Positions 37,302 through 38,857 of a stretch of DNA of 38,857 nt are shown here, piece after piece. Every line of letters starts with the position of its first letter. Within the stretch, counting starts at the first letter, position 1. The DNA comes from an uncultured bacterium. GTDB lineage: Bacteria; Bacillota; Clostridia; Oscillospirales; Oscillospiraceae. The DNA lies in assembly GCA_947364395.1 (NCBI GenBank), contig CANASS010000016.1, forward strand, positions 1 to 38,857, given 5' to 3'. Below the pieces are notes generated by a model. That model did not search any database and was not told the DNA's origin. It was given only the letters and a program-made list of their open reading frames with translations. Position numbers and translations under genes: made by a program.

Positions 37302-38857
37302 ATGAAAAAACTGTGGACAGACCTGCACAGCAACATTCACCACAACCAGATGGGCGAGCTGGACCGCTGGGTGGAGCACGCCCGGCAGGTCCTGGACTTC
37401 TGGCCCATCGCCTACTACCCCTTCCAGATGACCCGCACGGAAACGGGGGCGGCCCTGGAGGACCTGTGCTCCGCCGAAGAGATTGCGGCGGACTGGGAGC
37501 TGGTCCGGGAAAAGACCCGCCAAGTCAACGCGGAGGGCTACCCCATGTTCATGGGCTATGAGTGGCAGGGCAGCGGCCTGGACGGGGACCACAACGTGTT
37601 CTTTCTGGACAACGACGCCGCCATGGAGCACCCCATGCGCTACGAGGAGCTGCGGCAGGCTTATCAGGGGGTGGAAGCCATCGCCATCCCCCACCATGTG
37701 GCCTACCAGCTGAGGAGCCGCGGCAAGAACTGGAGCACCCACGATGAGGAGTTCTCCCCCTTTGCCGAGATCTTCTCCAGCCATGGGTGCAGCGAGAACG
37801 ACACCGGCCCCATAGAGATGGAGCGCCACCTCCACATGGGTCCCCGGACCGGCGAGACCTGCTACGAGCGGGGATTGGAGCTGGGCCTTCACGTGGGGTG
37901 CATCGCCTCGGGGGACAACCACAGCGTTCCGGCGGTGTACGACCACGGGAGCATGTGCGTGCTGGCCAAGGACTGCACCAAGCAGGCGATCTGGGAGGGT
38001 ATGCGGGCCCGGAGAGTATACGGCGTCAGCCGCAGCCGGATGGACATCGACTTCACCATCGGCGGATACCCTATGGGGTCGGCCGTCCCTGCGGGCAGGC
38101 ATCAGCTGCGCTTTTCCGTAAAGGCCGCCGACGCCATCGACCGGGTGGAGATTTTGAAGAACAACATTCTGGATGAGATGGCGGTCCACTCCGGGACCTG
38201 GGAGCGCAGGCCCGCCGCCGCGGGCGAGACCCTGCGGGTAAAGTTCGCCGTGGAATTTGGCTGGGGGCCCAACCCCCGCACCTACCCGGACATGCTGGTG
38301 CGGGAGTGGGACGGCTCTCTGGAGGCCCCCCGGCTGGTGAGCGTGGAGCGGGCCTGGAACAGCTTTGGGCAGAGGCTTTATGACGTGACGGACCAGGGCT
38401 GCCGCTTCCACATGACTACCTACATGTCCACCACCACGGGACATTGGATGGGTCCCAGCACTGTGGTCAAGGAAGGCTTTGTCTTTGAAGTCGAGGGAAA
38501 GCGGGAGGACTGCGTTCAGCTGACCGTTGACGGCCATACGCACCGCTTCACTATTGCCCAGCTGATGGAAACCTCCCGCATCCTGGCTCAGTACGAGGAG
38601 AGCGTGGAGCTGGCTCAAAAGGCCTTTGGGCCGGTGGAGCACTACCGGGACGACCTCTATTGGCACAACGCCTATAAAACCCGGCTGCGTCAGGCCGTGC
38701 CGGAGTCCGCCTACACGATGGAGTTTGAAAAGCAGGTGGACATGGAGCCGGGCTGCCAATACCGGCTGCGGGTCTGGCTGAAAAACGGCGATACCGCCTG
38801 GGTCAATGTCATTAAGTTAAGAAAAGCTGGACTTCACAGAAAAGTGAGGTCCAGTTT
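37302..38857 (+). CDS. PHP/DUF3604-like metal-dependent hydrolase (3' end cut by window)
   Basis: At least 518 residues from the ATG at 37302, ten bases after the tctA stop; no stop codon is reached. The N-terminus MKKLWTDLHSNIHHNQ has the first metal-binding HxN/H motif of PHP-like phosphoesterases, followed by FMGYEWQGSGLDGDHNVFFL, AIAIPHHVAYQL, FAEIFSSHGCSEN and VGCIASGDNHSVP, together forming a His/Asp metal site. The C-terminal region (about 260-510) is beta-rich. This matches the DUF3604 type, whose biochemical role is not settled. The cytoplasmic location and operon position suggest it acts on the compound imported by TctCBA, before or after the sulfatase. A hairpin lies at the window end. 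Confidence 0.75.
   Translation, partial: MKKLWTDLHSNIHHNQMGELDRWVEHARQVLDFWPIAYYPFQMTRTETGAALEDLCSAEEIAADWELVREKTRQVNAEGYPMFMGYEWQGSGLDGDHNVFFLDNDAAMEHPMRYEELRQAYQGVEAIAIPHHVAYQLRSRGKNWSTHDEEFSPFAEIFSSHGCSENDTGPIEMERHLHMGPRTGETCYERGLELGLHVGCIASGDNHSVPAVYDHGSMCVLAKDCTKQAIWEGMRARRVYGVSRSRMDIDFTIGGYPMGSAVPAGRHQLRFSVKAADAIDRVEILKNNILDEMAVHSGTWERRPAAAGETLRVKFAVEFGWGPNPRTYPDMLVREWDGSLEAPRLVSVERAWNSFGQRLYDVTDQGCRFHMTTYMSTTTGHWMGPSTVVKEGFVFEVEGKREDCVQLTVDGHTHRFTIAQLMETSRILAQYEESVELAQKAFGPVEHYRDDLYWHNAYKTRLRQAVPESAYTMEFEKQVDMEPGCQYRLRVWLKNGDTAWVNVIKLRKAGLHRKVRSS
38824..38857 (+). terminator. Probable terminator at the window end, cut in its T-tract
   Basis: CTGGACTTCAC (38827-38837) pairs with GTGAGGTCCAG (38844-38854) around AGAAAA and is followed by TTT at the edge. 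It overlaps the open frame of the hydrolase gene, whose stop codon must be very near. Confidence 0.6.

Noticed and set aside
1..38857. tRNA or rRNA genes, integrases, transposases, toxin-antitoxin pairs
   Set aside because: None was recognised on either strand. The SdpI-like protein was considered as an immunity protein, but no SdpC-like toxin is nearby.

Overview
The window reads as one continuous piece of chromosome from a GC-rich Firmicute, most like the gut Oscillospiraceae (Flavonifractor / Lawsonibacter / Oscillibacter-type). This is inferred from several things seen together: strong GC bias at third codon positions, Shine-Dalgarno sites of the AGGAGG type before nearly every gene, sigma-A-like TTGACA/TATAAT promoters, a T-box before glycyl-tRNA synthetase, an L10-type leader before rplJ, and ZapA, MreC, MutS, MutL, Pta, LepA and Maf proteins of clostridial character. 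I found no phage, conjugative or transposase gene. The window is mostly core genome, with several accessory islands and many small palindromic intergenic repeats.

Layout, left to right. 1-266: start of glyQS (minus strand), with a T-box leader out to about 657. 716-3796: a small membrane protein (minus), zapA and a U32-family (RlhA/TrhP-like) protein, with a MITE-like inverted-repeat element between the last two. 4035-8957: a small minus-strand protein divergent from a gene fusing an XRE helix-turn-helix to Maf, then mreC and mutS. 9002-14644 (minus): a hybrid histidine kinase coupled to a sugar-binding lipoprotein, and a Gfo/Idh/MocA oxidoreductase. 14776-19095 (plus): mnmE, an SdpI-like membrane protein, dtd and mutL. 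19206-21907: two XRE regulators around pta. 22231-25169: an MBOAT acyltransferase and an SGNH-like partner, each preceded by a block of the same structured repeat found in the glyQS leader. 25216-31105: lepA, rhaD, a GH32 beta-fructosidase, and rplJ-rplL. 31566-38857: a tightly packed operon of sulfatase, LacI-type regulator, TctC, TctB, TctA and a PHP/DUF3604-like hydrolase, cut by the window end.

How the genes may work together. mutS and mutL supply mismatch repair but lie 8 kb apart, separated by a sensory island. The lipoprotein and hybrid kinase look like a two-gene extracellular sugar sensor without transporter genes. The MBOAT/SGNH pair is likely to O-acylate a surface polymer. The final operon looks like a self-regulated uptake and hydrolysis unit for a sulfated or acidic organic compound; its substrate cannot be read from sequence.

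Best leads for novelty: the XRE-Maf fusion with its compact bidirectional operator; the repeat family that sits inside a T-box leader and before two acyltransferase genes with signs of conserved RNA structure; the sulfatase-LacI-TctCBA-PHP operon; and an in-frame stop at codon 5 of tctB.
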